From Selenomonadaceae bacterium (GTDB taxonomy: Bacteria > Bacillota > Negativicutes > Selenomonadales > Selenomonadaceae), in assembly GCA_017412925.1 (NCBI GenBank), contig JAFPVP010000033.1, forward strand, positions 1 through 44,088: a DNA stretch of 44,088 nt, given 5' to 3'. Shown one piece after another: positions 15,234 through 23,522 of this stretch (positions are counted from its first letter, which is position 1; each line of letters opens with the position of its first letter). The notes below the pieces were generated by a model. The model did no database searches and was not told the DNA's origin. It saw only the letters and a program-made list of their open reading frames with translations. The translations under genes were made by a program, and so were the position numbers.

Positions 15234-17183
15234 ATGGAAACCGTCGACAAAATTTTTGAATTCGTTCGCGCTACGCTGAATTTGTTTAAAGCCGTGCCGA
15301 AGCTTGAGGACAAAAATTTTCCGCCGCACATTTTGGACAACGAAAAAAATCTTGCGAACGGATTTTTCGTCACGGAGGCGGCGTTCAAAGTTTGCCCGCT
15401 CGTCGCCGACGAAAAAATTTTAACGTTCATCAAAGACAAATTCGGCTACAATATTTTTGAGCTGAATCGCGGCTTTTACAAATCTTTCGCGACGGTCGCC
15501 GGTAGCACGCCGGAGAAAATTTTGGCGAACAAACTTTTACATTACATGTCGACTTACGGGCTGGAAAATCTCGGACTCTTCGACAGGGAGCTTGTCTACA
15601 TTCCCAACGACGCGCTGGAGTTGCCCGCCGACGCTAAGCCGATAAAAATTTTTGTCATCAACGCGATTGACAGCGCAGAAATCGAAGCCCGCGCAGTGAA
15701 GATGATTCAATCGGGCGCGGCACTGTCCGAAGAGACGCTCGAAGATTTAATCGCCGTGATAAAATTTCTTGGCATGGAGCTGAACGTCGACGACGTGCCC
15801 AACAAAGAACTCGCAATCAGGCTGTGCGAACTGCTGAATATTTTGCCGAACGACCCCGTGCAATTTCTGCGCTACGTGATTTTCGTCGCGACCGGCTCGA
15901 CGCTACTGATAAAGGACAGGGAAACTATTTTCAAGCTACGAAATTCTTCTGCGAACATCGACGAAAAATTTTCGCGCTACATTGCGACAAACGGGCTGGG
16001 AAAATTGGCGAGCATCTTCCACAGATTCAAGCCACTGTGGCTGGCGTTCAAGCCGCATTCGGATTATCTGCGCGCGACGATAAATAAAATGCGCAAACTC
16101 GCTGACCGCCACCACAAACCTTTGACGCCAAAATTTTTGGAGCGGCTGACTTGCGCCGAAAAAATTTCCCTCGACGAACTCAAGCGCGAACTTGCTAACG
16201 TCACAACTTACAGAAAAGTTTCGCTCGCCAACGCAATTCTCTACCGCATGACCGCGCCCGAAAGTATCGTTTACAACATTCGCAACGGCAAAGCTTTCGC
16301 GGACGATTTTCGCGGCGGCTTGAAATTCGACGCGCAAAAAATTCTCGCCGTGATTATTGATTCGATTGTTGAGGACATCCGCCCGAACGTCGCCGGCAAA
16401 AAAATTTTCATTCCCGAAAGATTCCGCTACGCTGTGCCCGTCAGCGAAAAAAAATTCGTCGGCAATATTCCCTGCGGCTCGTCCTACGCCTTTGAAAAAA
16501 ATTCCGTCGTCGTCGGCGTGCACTGGTTTAATCTGTTCGACGGCAAGGAAGAAGGGCGCGTCGATTTGGATTTGCATTTGAATTCCCTAAAGCGCGACAT
16601 CGGCTGGCAAAATGATTTCGGCGAGGAAAATTTTATCGACACCAAAGAGCGCACGGTAATTTTTTCTGGCGACATGACGGACGCCCCGATTGACAAGGGC
16701 GGCGCGACTGAAGCTTTTTTCCTCGGCGAAACGCTGACTGACGAAATGCTCGCGGTCAATCTCAACGATTACAATCGCATGAATCACGATAAGCCCGTGC
16801 CGTTCAAGCTGATTCTGGCTGATGTGGCGCAGGAAAAAATCGACAGGAAATATTTGCTTGACGCGCACGAAATTGCTTTTTGCGTGCCGTGTGAAATTTC
16901 TTCGGGCGAAATGTTTTTGGGCTTTCTCGACTCCGACGACGACGGCGCGAAAAAATTTTATTTCTTCCCGCGCAACACCGGCAACAGAATCGTCGCGCAA
17001 AGTGACGACTTGACGGAGAAAATTAATTCGGCGATGGCGGCGACGTTCAAATCTTTTTTGAGCTTGGACGAAATTTTGAGGAAAGCCGGCGCACTTCTCG
17101 ACGACGTGACCGCCGAAGACTGCGACATAAATCTTGACCCCGCCGAAGTCACGAAGGATATTTTAATCGGTCTGCTTGCGTAG
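15234..17183 (+). CDS. Large protein of unknown function, TerD-like C-terminal region
   Basis: A 649-residue soluble protein I do not firmly recognise. No signal peptide or membrane segment is seen. The first ~400 residues are helical with leucine-rich stretches. Residues about 425-545 contain VGVHWFNLFDGKEEGRVDLD, a later VIFSGDMTDAP and GGATEAFFL. From memory this resembles the Asp-rich, TerD-like module found in tellurite-resistance and MXAN_6230/SCO0854-type proteins. The similarity is suggestive, not proven. The ATG follows AAAAGGAGG. The gene stands between rqcH and the PIN/kor operon. Confidence 0.75.
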   Translation: METVDKIFEFVRATLNLFKAVPKLEDKNFPPHILDNEKNLANGFFVTEAAFKVCPLVADEKILTFIKDKFGYNIFELNRGFYKSFATVAGSTPEKILANKLLHYMSTYGLENLGLFDRELVYIPNDALELPADAKPIKIFVINAIDSAEIEARAVKMIQSGAALSEETLEDLIAVIKFLGMELNVDDVPNKELAIRLCELLNILPNDPVQFLRYVIFVATGSTLLIKDRETIFKLRNSSANIDEKFSRYIATNGLGKLASIFHRFKPLWLAFKPHSDYLRATINKMRKLADRHHKPLTPKFLERLTCAEKISLDELKRELANVTTYRKVSLANAILYRMTAPESIVYNIRNGKAFADDFRGGLKFDAQKILAVIIDSIVEDIRPNVAGKKIFIPERFRYAVPVSEKKFVGNIPCGSSYAFEKNSVVVGVHWFNLFDGKEEGRVDLDLHLNSLKRDIGWQNDFGEENFIDTKERTVIFSGDMTDAPIDKGGATEAFFLGETLTDEMLAVNLNDYNRMNHDKPVPFKLILADVAQEKIDRKYLLDAHEIAFCVPCEISSGEMFLGFLDSDDDGAKKFYFFPRNTGNRIVAQSDDLTEKINSAMAATFKSFLSLDEILRKAGALLDDVTAEDCDINLDPAEVTKDILIGLLA

Positions 17184-17259
17184 AAAAATTTTTTCACGGA
17201 CGCAGGATAGATTCATTCGGGCGCGAAGTCTTTACGGCAAGTTTCGGGAGGCGTTGACG

Positions 17260-17709
17260 TTGAGAATTTATCTTGACAACTGTTGTTTCGGCAGACCGTT
17301 CGACGACCAAAATTTTCCGCGAATAGCTGAAGAGACGACGGCAATAATTTTTATCCGAGAGCAAATAAAATCTGGCAAGCTTGAAATGGCAACTTCATAT
17401 ATTTTGCACCACGAAAATTTTCAATGCCCTTTTGAACTTCGTCGAAGAGTGGTTGATAGATTTTTGAAAGCATATTCTTCAATTTATGTCAGCATAGGTC
17501 TTGCCGAATCGGTGACGGCTAAGGCGGCTAAATTCATGTCGGCGGGCATAAAAGAAAAAGACGCCTGTCACGTCGCAAGCGCGATATTGGCGGAGTGCGA
17601 TTATTTTTTAACCGTGGACGACAGATTGCTGAAGCTTAAATCTGACGAAATCATCTTAATTAATCCCGTGGACTTCGTTAAAATTTGGGAGGCGAATTAT
17701 CATGATTAG
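17260..17709 (+). CDS. PIN-domain protein (toxin-like RNase)
   Basis: A 149-residue PIN-domain protein. The acidic residues expected for the Mg-dependent RNase site are visible: D6 (RIYLDNCC), E52 (HHENFQCPF), D101 (KDACHVASAI) and D120 (LTVDDRLL). Many such proteins are VapC-type toxins. I chose TTG 17260-17262, with CGGGAGG 7 bases upstream; TTG 17254 is an alternative, and a longer frame to 17176 overlaps the preceding gene. The last 8 bases overlap the small gene 17702-17932. No classical antitoxin lies upstream, so the downstream partner may play that part. Confidence 0.82.
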   Translation: MRIYLDNCCFGRPFDDQNFPRIAEETTAIIFIREQIKSGKLEMATSYILHHENFQCPFELRRRVVDRFLKAYSSIYVSIGLAESVTAKAAKFMSAGIKEKDACHVASAILAECDYFLTVDDRLLKLKSDEIILINPVDFVKIWEANYHD

Positions 17710-17932
17710 CGACGAAGAAATACTTGAACGCGGTATGGATTGCCTTATGGACAATCTCGGTATCATTGAGGCGGAGAGATTCGTTTCGTTGGTCTGGAAA
17801 GAGCGCGACAAATATAACAAGTGGAAGCAAGAATACGATAACATGTCCGACGAAGAATGGCTTGCCGGTTTGGAAAAATATGTCAAGCAACATCCCGACG
17901 ATAACAATTTTGCAAAGGAGAGAGCTTTATGA
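17702..17932 (+). CDS. Small acidic protein partnered with the PIN gene
   Basis: A 76-residue protein beginning MISDEEILERGMDCLMDNLG, with IIEAERFVSLVWKERDKYNKW in the middle. Similar small proteins are known to me beside PIN genes in anaerobes, but no function is assigned. It overlaps the PIN gene by 8 bases and the korD start by 4 (ATGA), which links all three in translation. A role as PIN antitoxin is inferred from position alone. No DNA-binding motif is clear. Confidence 0.75.
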   Translation: MISDEEILERGMDCLMDNLGIIEAERFVSLVWKERDKYNKWKQEYDNMSDEEWLAGLEKYVKQHPDDNNFAKERAL

Positions 17933-18138
17933 AGTCTGAATTCACGCTCAAGCTTGAGCGGTGCAAGGGCTGCGGAATTTGCGTGGCGTTTTGTCCGAAA
18001 AAAGTTTTGGCACTGGACACGCTGGGCAAAGTTTACGTGGCTAATCACGAGAATTGCATAGCTTGCGGGCAATGTGAGCTGCGTTGCCCCGACTACGCGA
18101 TTTTCATGGACAAAGTTAAAAAGGAGGCGGCGAAATGA
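17929..18138 (+). CDS. korD: 2-oxoacid:ferredoxin oxidoreductase, delta (ferredoxin) subunit
   Basis: A 69-residue ferredoxin subunit with two 4Fe-4S motifs, CKGCGICVAFCPKKV and CIACGQCELRCPDYA. It passes electrons from the TPP-bearing core to external ferredoxin. AAGGAG stands about 9 bases before ATG 17929. It is the first of four kor genes, each overlapping the next by 4 bases (ATGA), and is itself coupled to the small gene upstream. Confidence 0.93.
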   Translation: MKSEFTLKLERCKGCGICVAFCPKKVLALDTLGKVYVANHENCIACGQCELRCPDYAIFMDKVKKEAAK

Positions 18139-19277
18139 GCGCAAGATTGATGCAGGGCAACGAGGCAATCGCTGAGGGTGCGCTCGCGGCGGGCGTCAGA
18201 TTTTTTGGCGGCTATCCTATCACGCCGTCGACGGAAATTGCCGAGAGTTTGGCTAAACTTTTGCCCAAATTCGGCGGAACTTTTGTTCAAATGGAAGACG
18301 AAATCGCGAGCATGGGCGTTGTATTGGGCGCGTCGCTTGCCGGCAAAAAAGTTTTAACCGCGTCGTCCGGTCCCGGCATAAGTTTAAAGCAGGAGTTAAT
18401 CGGCTACGCCTCCGCCGCCGAAATTCCCGCCGTGATTGTCAACGTCCAGCGCGTGGGTCCTTCAACGGGACAACCGACCGCTCCCAGTCAAGGCGACGTC
18501 ATGCAGGCGCGTTGGGGCACGCACGGCGACCACTCGATTATCGTTTTGAGTCCGTGGAGCGTTCGCGAGGCTTTTGACATTGCGGTTAAGTCCGTCAACT
18601 ATGCCGAACGTTTCCGCACGCCCGTGATTTTGTTGACTGATGAAATTGTCGGGCACCTTAGGGAGAACGTCGAATTGCCCGCGAAGGTTGAAGTTTATCC
18701 GCGCCGCGTCCCGAAAATTTCACGCGCCGAAGGTTACGAACCCTACACGCCCGACGATGATTTAGTTCCGAACGTCGCGAACTTCGGCGAGGGCTATCAC
18801 ATTCACGTTACCGGCTTGATTCACGACGACACCGGCTTTCCCGTCGGCAGTCCCAAAGTCACGCGCGAGGCGATTAAACGTATGCACGAAAAAATTTCCC
18901 GCGCGGCTGACGAGATTATCGAAGTTCATCAAGAATTTATGGACGACGCGGAATTTGCGGTTGTGAGTTTCGGCGGGACGGCTCGCACGGCTTACGAGGC
19001 AGTTTTGAACGCACGCAAGCGCGGTATTAAAGTCGGTTTCGTTCGGCTGGTTACAATTTTCCCGTTCGCCGAAAAAATTATCCGTGAGCTGTCGAAAAAT
19101 CTGCGCGGGCTGGTCGTCGCTGAATTAAACTTCGGGCAACTCGTCAACGAAGTCGAACGCGCCGTTAAAGGTCAATGCCCCGTGAAACTCTGCGCGAAAT
19201 ACGACATGACGATTTTTGAGCCGGAAGAAATTGAGGCGTCGATTGATGAACTTATCGCGGAGGTGAGCGGGCAATGA
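18135..19277 (+). CDS. korA: 2-oxoacid:ferredoxin oxidoreductase, alpha subunit
   Basis: A 380-residue alpha subunit of the KorDABC complex. It shows the GGYPITPSTEIAESL block, MEDEIASMGVVLGASLAG, and SSGPGISLKQELIGYAS, all typical of pyrimidine-binding and subunit-contact domains of the 2-oxoglutarate/2-ketoisovalerate oxidoreductases. The reaction is 2-oxoacid + CoA + oxidised ferredoxin to acyl-CoA + CO2 + reduced ferredoxin. 2-Oxoglutarate is the likely substrate from subunit order and similarity; a branched-chain keto acid (Vor) is possible. Together with sucC further along, it would link 2-oxoglutarate and succinyl-CoA. Confidence 0.93.
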   Translation: MSARLMQGNEAIAEGALAAGVRFFGGYPITPSTEIAESLAKLLPKFGGTFVQMEDEIASMGVVLGASLAGKKVLTASSGPGISLKQELIGYASAAEIPAVIVNVQRVGPSTGQPTAPSQGDVMQARWGTHGDHSIIVLSPWSVREAFDIAVKSVNYAERFRTPVILLTDEIVGHLRENVELPAKVEVYPRRVPKISRAEGYEPYTPDDDLVPNVANFGEGYHIHVTGLIHDDTGFPVGSPKVTREAIKRMHEKISRAADEIIEVHQEFMDDAEFAVVSFGGTARTAYEAVLNARKRGIKVGFVRLVTIFPFAEKIIRELSKNLRGLVVAELNFGQLVNEVERAVKGQCPVKLCAKYDMTIFEPEEIEASIDELIAEVSGQ

Positions 19278-20104
19278 TTGAGCGCAGTTACGAAAAATTT
19301 TTCAGACGGAATCGCCTGCCGCATTTGTGGTGCCCCGGTTGCGGCAATGGAATCGTCATGAAGGCGATAGTTCAGGCGATAGAAAAAAATCCGAATTTCA
19401 CGCAGGACAACACGGTTATCGTCAGCGGCATTGGTTGCAGTTCGCGGGCGTCAGGTTACATGGACTTTGACACGCTCCACACGGCGCACGGCAGAGCAAT
19501 TCCGTTTGCGACCGGCGTCAAGCTTGCGCGTCCCGAATTGAATGTTATCGTCATCACGGGCGACGGCGACTGCACGGCGATTGGCGGCAATCACTTTATC
19601 CACGGCTGCCGGCGCAATGTCGATTTGACGGTTATTTTATTTAACAACAATATCTACGGCATGACGGGCGGGCAAGCTTCCCCAATGACGCCGCTGGGCA
19701 AAAAAGCTACGACCGCTCCTTACGGCTCCGTCGACAGACCCTTTGACGCTTGCAAACTGGCGGAGGCGGCTGGTGCCACTTACGTTGCGCGTTCGACGGC
19801 TTTTCACGTTCAGCACCTCGTCAAGACGATTGAGGACGGCTTAAAAAATCGCGGCTTCTCGTTTATCGAAGCTCTCGTTCAATGCCCGACGGCTTACGGG
19901 CGCAGAAATAAAATGGGCGACCCCGCAAAAATGATGGCGTGGATGCGCGACAACGCCGTCATGAAAAATGCTTGGGATAAACTCCCCGACGATAAAAAAA
20001 TCGGCGACAAATTCCCGATTGGACTTTTCTATCAAGCTGAGGCTGAACCTTACGACGCGGCTTATCAACACGTCCAAGAACTCGCGGGAGGTGGCAAGCA
20101 ATGA
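19274..20104 (+). CDS. korB: 2-oxoacid:ferredoxin oxidoreductase, beta (TPP) subunit
   Basis: A 276-residue beta subunit that binds thiamine diphosphate. The N-terminal HLWCPGCGNGIV and the TPP motif GDGDCTAIGGNHFIHGCRR, ending in FNNNIYGMTGGQASP, are visible. It forms the catalytic centre with KorA. The GTP-like spacing and length fit the Kor/Vor group and not the single-chain pyruvate enzyme. It starts in the ATGA overlap with korA and ends in one with korC. Confidence 0.93.
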   Translation: MIERSYEKFFRRNRLPHLWCPGCGNGIVMKAIVQAIEKNPNFTQDNTVIVSGIGCSSRASGYMDFDTLHTAHGRAIPFATGVKLARPELNVIVITGDGDCTAIGGNHFIHGCRRNVDLTVILFNNNIYGMTGGQASPMTPLGKKATTAPYGSVDRPFDACKLAEAAGATYVARSTAFHVQHLVKTIEDGLKNRGFSFIEALVQCPTAYGRRNKMGDPAKMMAWMRDNAVMKNAWDKLPDDKKIGDKFPIGLFYQAEAEPYDAAYQHVQELAGGGKQ

Positions 20105-20622
20105 GGAAACAATTAAGATTATCCGGTAGCGGCGGACAAGGCGTCATCACGGCGGCGATTATTTTGGCGGAGGCGGCGGTCTCCGAAGGCAAAAACGCCG
20201 TTCAGTCGCAAAGCTACGGTCCCGAAGCTCGCGGCGGCGCGTCAAAGTCCGAAGTCATCATCGACGACGAAAAAATTTATCACCCGCACGTTAAGACGCC
20301 CGACTTTGTGCTCGCCATGACGCAAAAAGCCGCCGATAAATATTTCCACGATTTGAATCCCGACGGCACTTTGATTCTGGACGACGATTTAGTTCCGACT
20401 TCGCCCGACTTCAAAAATATTATCCGCGTGCCGATAACCAAGCTCGCCGTCGAAAAACTCGGCAAGGCTCTTTTCGCAAATATCGTTGCGCTCGGCGTGA
20501 TTGTCAAGGTTACAAAGCTCGTCGACTTCGAGACAATAAAAAAATCTGTCGCAACGCGCGTGCCTCCGCACACCGTCGAACAGAACATGACCGCCTTGCA
20601 ACTGGGCTTCGACGCCGTGTAA
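20101..20622 (+). CDS. korC: 2-oxoacid:ferredoxin oxidoreductase, gamma subunit
   Basis: A 173-residue gamma subunit. SGSGGQGVITAAIILAEAAV near the start and QSYGPEARGGASKSEVII after it are the family marks for the CoA-contacting gamma domain. It completes a DABC operon. The stop at 20620-20622 is 12 bases before the TPR gene, with no terminator between them. Confidence 0.93.
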   Translation: MRKQLRLSGSGGQGVITAAIILAEAAVSEGKNAVQSQSYGPEARGGASKSEVIIDDEKIYHPHVKTPDFVLAMTQKAADKYFHDLNPDGTLILDDDLVPTSPDFKNIIRVPITKLAVEKLGKALFANIVALGVIVKVTKLVDFETIKKSVATRVPPHTVEQNMTALQLGFDAV

Positions 20623-20634
20623 ATTTTTTGAGCA

Positions 20635-21468
20635 ATGAAAAGTTTGACCAAAGAAAAATTTTTGGAGCGGGGGCGGCAATTTATCGAACTCGGCAAATAC
20701 AAAGACGCGATAAAATTTTACACCAAAGCTCTCGCGCTAGACCCGAAATTTTCCAAAGCGTACAACATGCGCGGCGTCGCCTATTCCTACCTCGACGACA
20801 ACGAACAGGCGATTTACAATTACAGCAGGGCGATTGAATTTGAGCCGAACGACCCCGAATTTTATAACAATCGCGGGCTTTGTTTTATCGCGGTGAAAAA
20901 TTACGCGCGGGCGATTGCCGACTTCGACAAAGCGATTGAACTCAAGCCGCAATGCGAGGATTATTACATCAACCGCGGGAGCGTTTACCGTGAACTTAAA
21001 GATTATAAGCGGGCGATGAATGATTTTAACGCGGCAGTTGAGCTTAAGCCGAACTACACAATGCCGTATTATCATCGCGGCGAACTTTACATGACGCTGA
21101 AAAATTTTCCGGCGGCGATTGAGGATTTCGACGCGGCGATTAAAATTCACGAATTCTTTTTTGAGGCGCGGCAACTTCGTGCGATAGCTTATTATCTTTT
21201 GCGGGAATACGCGCGGGCGATTGAGGACTTTGATAAAATTCTCGTGATTAACGTAAATGACGCCGTGTCGTATTTTTATCGCGGCTTGTCGCATTATCGG
21301 CTGGAAAATTTTAAGCAGGCGACGGAGGATTTTACAAGTGCCGCCTATTTCTATCCGGATTACGCGGAGCTTTACAAGTATCGTGCCATGGCTTATGAAC
21401 TGCTCGGCGACGAGGCGCATTCGATAGCCGACGCTCGCAAGGCTACCGAACTTGAAAAAAATTCGTGA
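20635..21468 (+). CDS. Tetratricopeptide-repeat protein
   Basis: A 277-residue protein made of about seven TPR units of 34 residues. Recurrent patterns are YKDAIKFYTKALALDP, YNNRGLCFIAV, YARAIADFDKAIELKP and YKRAMNDFNAAVELKP. TPRs mediate protein contacts; the partner is unknown. There is no signal peptide or membrane segment, so it is probably cytoplasmic. It follows korC by 12 bases and may be cotranscribed, but its ribosome-binding site is weak. A terminator follows at 21481. Confidence 0.88.
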   Translation: MKSLTKEKFLERGRQFIELGKYKDAIKFYTKALALDPKFSKAYNMRGVAYSYLDDNEQAIYNYSRAIEFEPNDPEFYNNRGLCFIAVKNYARAIADFDKAIELKPQCEDYYINRGSVYRELKDYKRAMNDFNAAVELKPNYTMPYYHRGELYMTLKNFPAAIEDFDAAIKIHEFFFEARQLRAIAYYLLREYARAIEDFDKILVINVNDAVSYFYRGLSHYRLENFKQATEDFTSAAYFYPDYAELYKYRAMAYELLGDEAHSIADARKATELEKNS

Positions 21469-21480
21469 CAGAATTTTTAG

Positions 21481-21504
21481 GATGCCTTCGGGCGTCTTTT
21501 TTTT
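21481..21504 (+). terminator. Terminator after the TPR gene
   Basis: A 6-bp stem GATGCC / GGCGTC with a TTCG tetraloop is followed by eight T. It ends the transcript of the kor/TPR genes and precedes the fbp promoter. Confidence 0.85.
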
Positions 21505-21523
21505 ATCTGCTTTAGCGTACAAA

Positions 21524-21551
21524 TTGACAGCGGGGAAATTTTTGCTAGAAT
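21524..21551 (+). promoter_or_regulatory. Promoter of fbp
   Basis: A consensus -35 TTGACA (21524-21529), a 16-base spacer and -10 TAGAAT (21546-21551), preceded by TGC to form an extended -10. The start of transcription would be about 21558, giving a leader of about 18 bases before the AAAGGAG site. Confidence 0.8.
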
Positions 21552-21575
21552 TTTGTTTAAAAAGGAGTTGAGCTT

Positions 21576-23471
21576 ATGAATCAGGATTACGACTTTGCGG
21601 CGAGCTTGATGAGAATTTTATCGGAAAAATATCCGACGAAAGAATCCATCTACGAAAAATTAATTTATCTGCAGTCGCGGCTGTACCTCCCGAAGGGCAC
21701 CGAACATTTCATGAGCGACTTGCACGGCGAATACGATTTATTTTTGCACATAATCAATAACTGCTCCGGCGTTATCCGCGAAAAGGTCGATTATATTTTC
21801 GGCGATTTGCTTGGCGAGGACGAGCTTGCCGAATTTTGCACGCTGATTTACTATCCAAAAGAAAAAATCACTCAAATTAAGTCGCAAGGACGCGCGACGC
21901 CCGCTTGGTACCGAATTAATCTCGCGCGGCTGGTTAAGCTCTCGAAGTTCATGAGTTATAAATATCCCTCGTTCAAAATGCGCGACTTAATTCCCAATCA
22001 CTATGAAACCGTCATCTTGGAATTGCTCAACACGCACCCGACCGCTGACGCCGCGCAGAAAATTTATTACGAAAAACTTTTAAGCTCAATCGTGGCGATA
22101 AACAGCAGCGAAGATTTTATCCACGCGCTGACTATTTTTATAAAACGGCTGGCGATTCACCGCTTGCACCTTGTCGGAGATTTTTTCGACCGCGGCGACC
22201 GCCCCGACGCGATTTTAAATTTGCTGATGAATTATCCTGGCGAAGTCGATATTCAATGGGGCAACCACGACGTTTTATGGATGGGCGCGGCTCTCGGCAG
22301 TGAAGTTTGCATCGCCGCCGTCGTCAGAAATTCCCTGCACTACAACAACACCGACGTTTTGGAGCGCGGCTACGGAATCAGCTTGCGCCCGCTTACGCTC
22401 TTCGCTTCAAATCTTTATCCCAATGAAAATCCGCTACGCGCCGCCGAGCTTGCAAGTTTGATGATTATGTTTAAGCTCGAAGGACAACTTATCCGCCGCA
22501 ATCCCGATTTTAAAATGGATTCGCGGCTCCTTTTGGACAAAATTAATTTCGACGACGGCACAATTTCAATCGGCGGGCAAAGTTACAAACTCAACAGCGA
22601 ATTCCCGACGATTGACCGCGCCGACCCCTGCGCCTTGACCGACGCCGAACAGGAAATTATTTCGGGCTTGAAGTCGAATTTCACCGAGAGCGCGACTTTT
22701 CAAGCGCACGTCGATTATCTTTACAAAAAAGGTGGCGTTTATACCTGCCACAACGGAAATTTACTTTTCCATGCGAACGTTCCGCTTGAAGAGGACGGCT
22801 CCTTTAAAAAAATTTCTTTCGACGGAACAACTTACAGCGGGAAAAATTATTTTGATTACGTGGACAAGCGGGCGCGGCGTGCTTATTACGAGCGGCGGCA
22901 AGAAGATTTAGATTTTATGTACTTTTTATGGTGCGGCTTGCTCTCGCCGATTGCGGGCAGAGAATTCAAAACTTTTGAACGGGCGTTTATTGAGGATAAA
23001 GCGACGTGGAAGGAGCCGGCTGACCCCTATTACAATTTGATTGACGACGAAAATATTTGCGACAAAATTTTTTCCGAGTTCGGGCTTGATTCAAAGTGCG
23101 CTCATATAGTCAACGGTCACGTTCCGGTTCGCGTACGCAAAGGCGAGACTCCGATTAAGGCGGGCGGCAAAGCGTTGGTAATCGACGGCGGTTTCAGCAC
23201 ACCCTACCACGAGAAAACGGGCATTTCGGGCTACACTCTCGTTTCAAATTCGCGCGGCTTGAGACTTTTACGCCACCAAAAAATCGCCGACGTTAAACTT
23301 GCGCTCGCGGAAAACAAAGACATCGAATCAACCGCCGAGACCGTCGAAATTTTGTCGCGGCGCATGACGATTGGCGACACCGACCACGGACAGGGTATCA
23401 GGCAGGAAATTATCGGATTGAATAAACTTTTGGAGGCTTATCAAAGCGGTAGCATTCAGCCGAAAAATTGA
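21576..23471 (+). CDS. fbp: Fructose-1,6-bisphosphatase, class III
   Basis: A 631-residue class III FBPase of the Firmicute type, which dephosphorylates fructose-1,6-bisphosphate in gluconeogenesis. The metallophosphatase motifs are clear: SDLHGEYDLF near residue 50, GDFFDRGDRPDA near 201 and WGNHDVLWMG near 228. The length is normal (about 640-670). AAAGGAG lies 9 bases before the ATG. It is a single-gene unit with its own promoter and a terminator shared with alaS. Confidence 0.96.
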   Translation: MNQDYDFAASLMRILSEKYPTKESIYEKLIYLQSRLYLPKGTEHFMSDLHGEYDLFLHIINNCSGVIREKVDYIFGDLLGEDELAEFCTLIYYPKEKITQIKSQGRATPAWYRINLARLVKLSKFMSYKYPSFKMRDLIPNHYETVILELLNTHPTADAAQKIYYEKLLSSIVAINSSEDFIHALTIFIKRLAIHRLHLVGDFFDRGDRPDAILNLLMNYPGEVDIQWGNHDVLWMGAALGSEVCIAAVVRNSLHYNNTDVLERGYGISLRPLTLFASNLYPNENPLRAAELASLMIMFKLEGQLIRRNPDFKMDSRLLLDKINFDDGTISIGGQSYKLNSEFPTIDRADPCALTDAEQEIISGLKSNFTESATFQAHVDYLYKKGGVYTCHNGNLLFHANVPLEEDGSFKKISFDGTTYSGKNYFDYVDKRARRAYYERRQEDLDFMYFLWCGLLSPIAGREFKTFERAFIEDKATWKEPADPYYNLIDDENICDKIFSEFGLDSKCAHIVNGHVPVRVRKGETPIKAGGKALVIDGGFSTPYHEKTGISGYTLVSNSRGLRLLRHQKIADVKLALAENKDIESTAETVEILSRRMTIGDTDHGQGIRQEIIGLNKLLEAYQSGSIQPKN

Positions 23472-23476
23472 GCACA

Positions 23477-23520
23477 CAAAAACCCCGTTGCAGAAGAAAA
23501 TCTGCGCGGGGGTTTTTTTT
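23477..23520. terminator. Bidirectional terminator between fbp and alaS
   Basis: An A-tract and CCCC on the left pair with GGGG and a run of eight T on the right. An inner stem GCAGA / TCTGC closes the loop. It stops fbp from the left and alaS from the right, just outside both stop codons. Confidence 0.8.
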
Positions 23521-23522
23521 AC

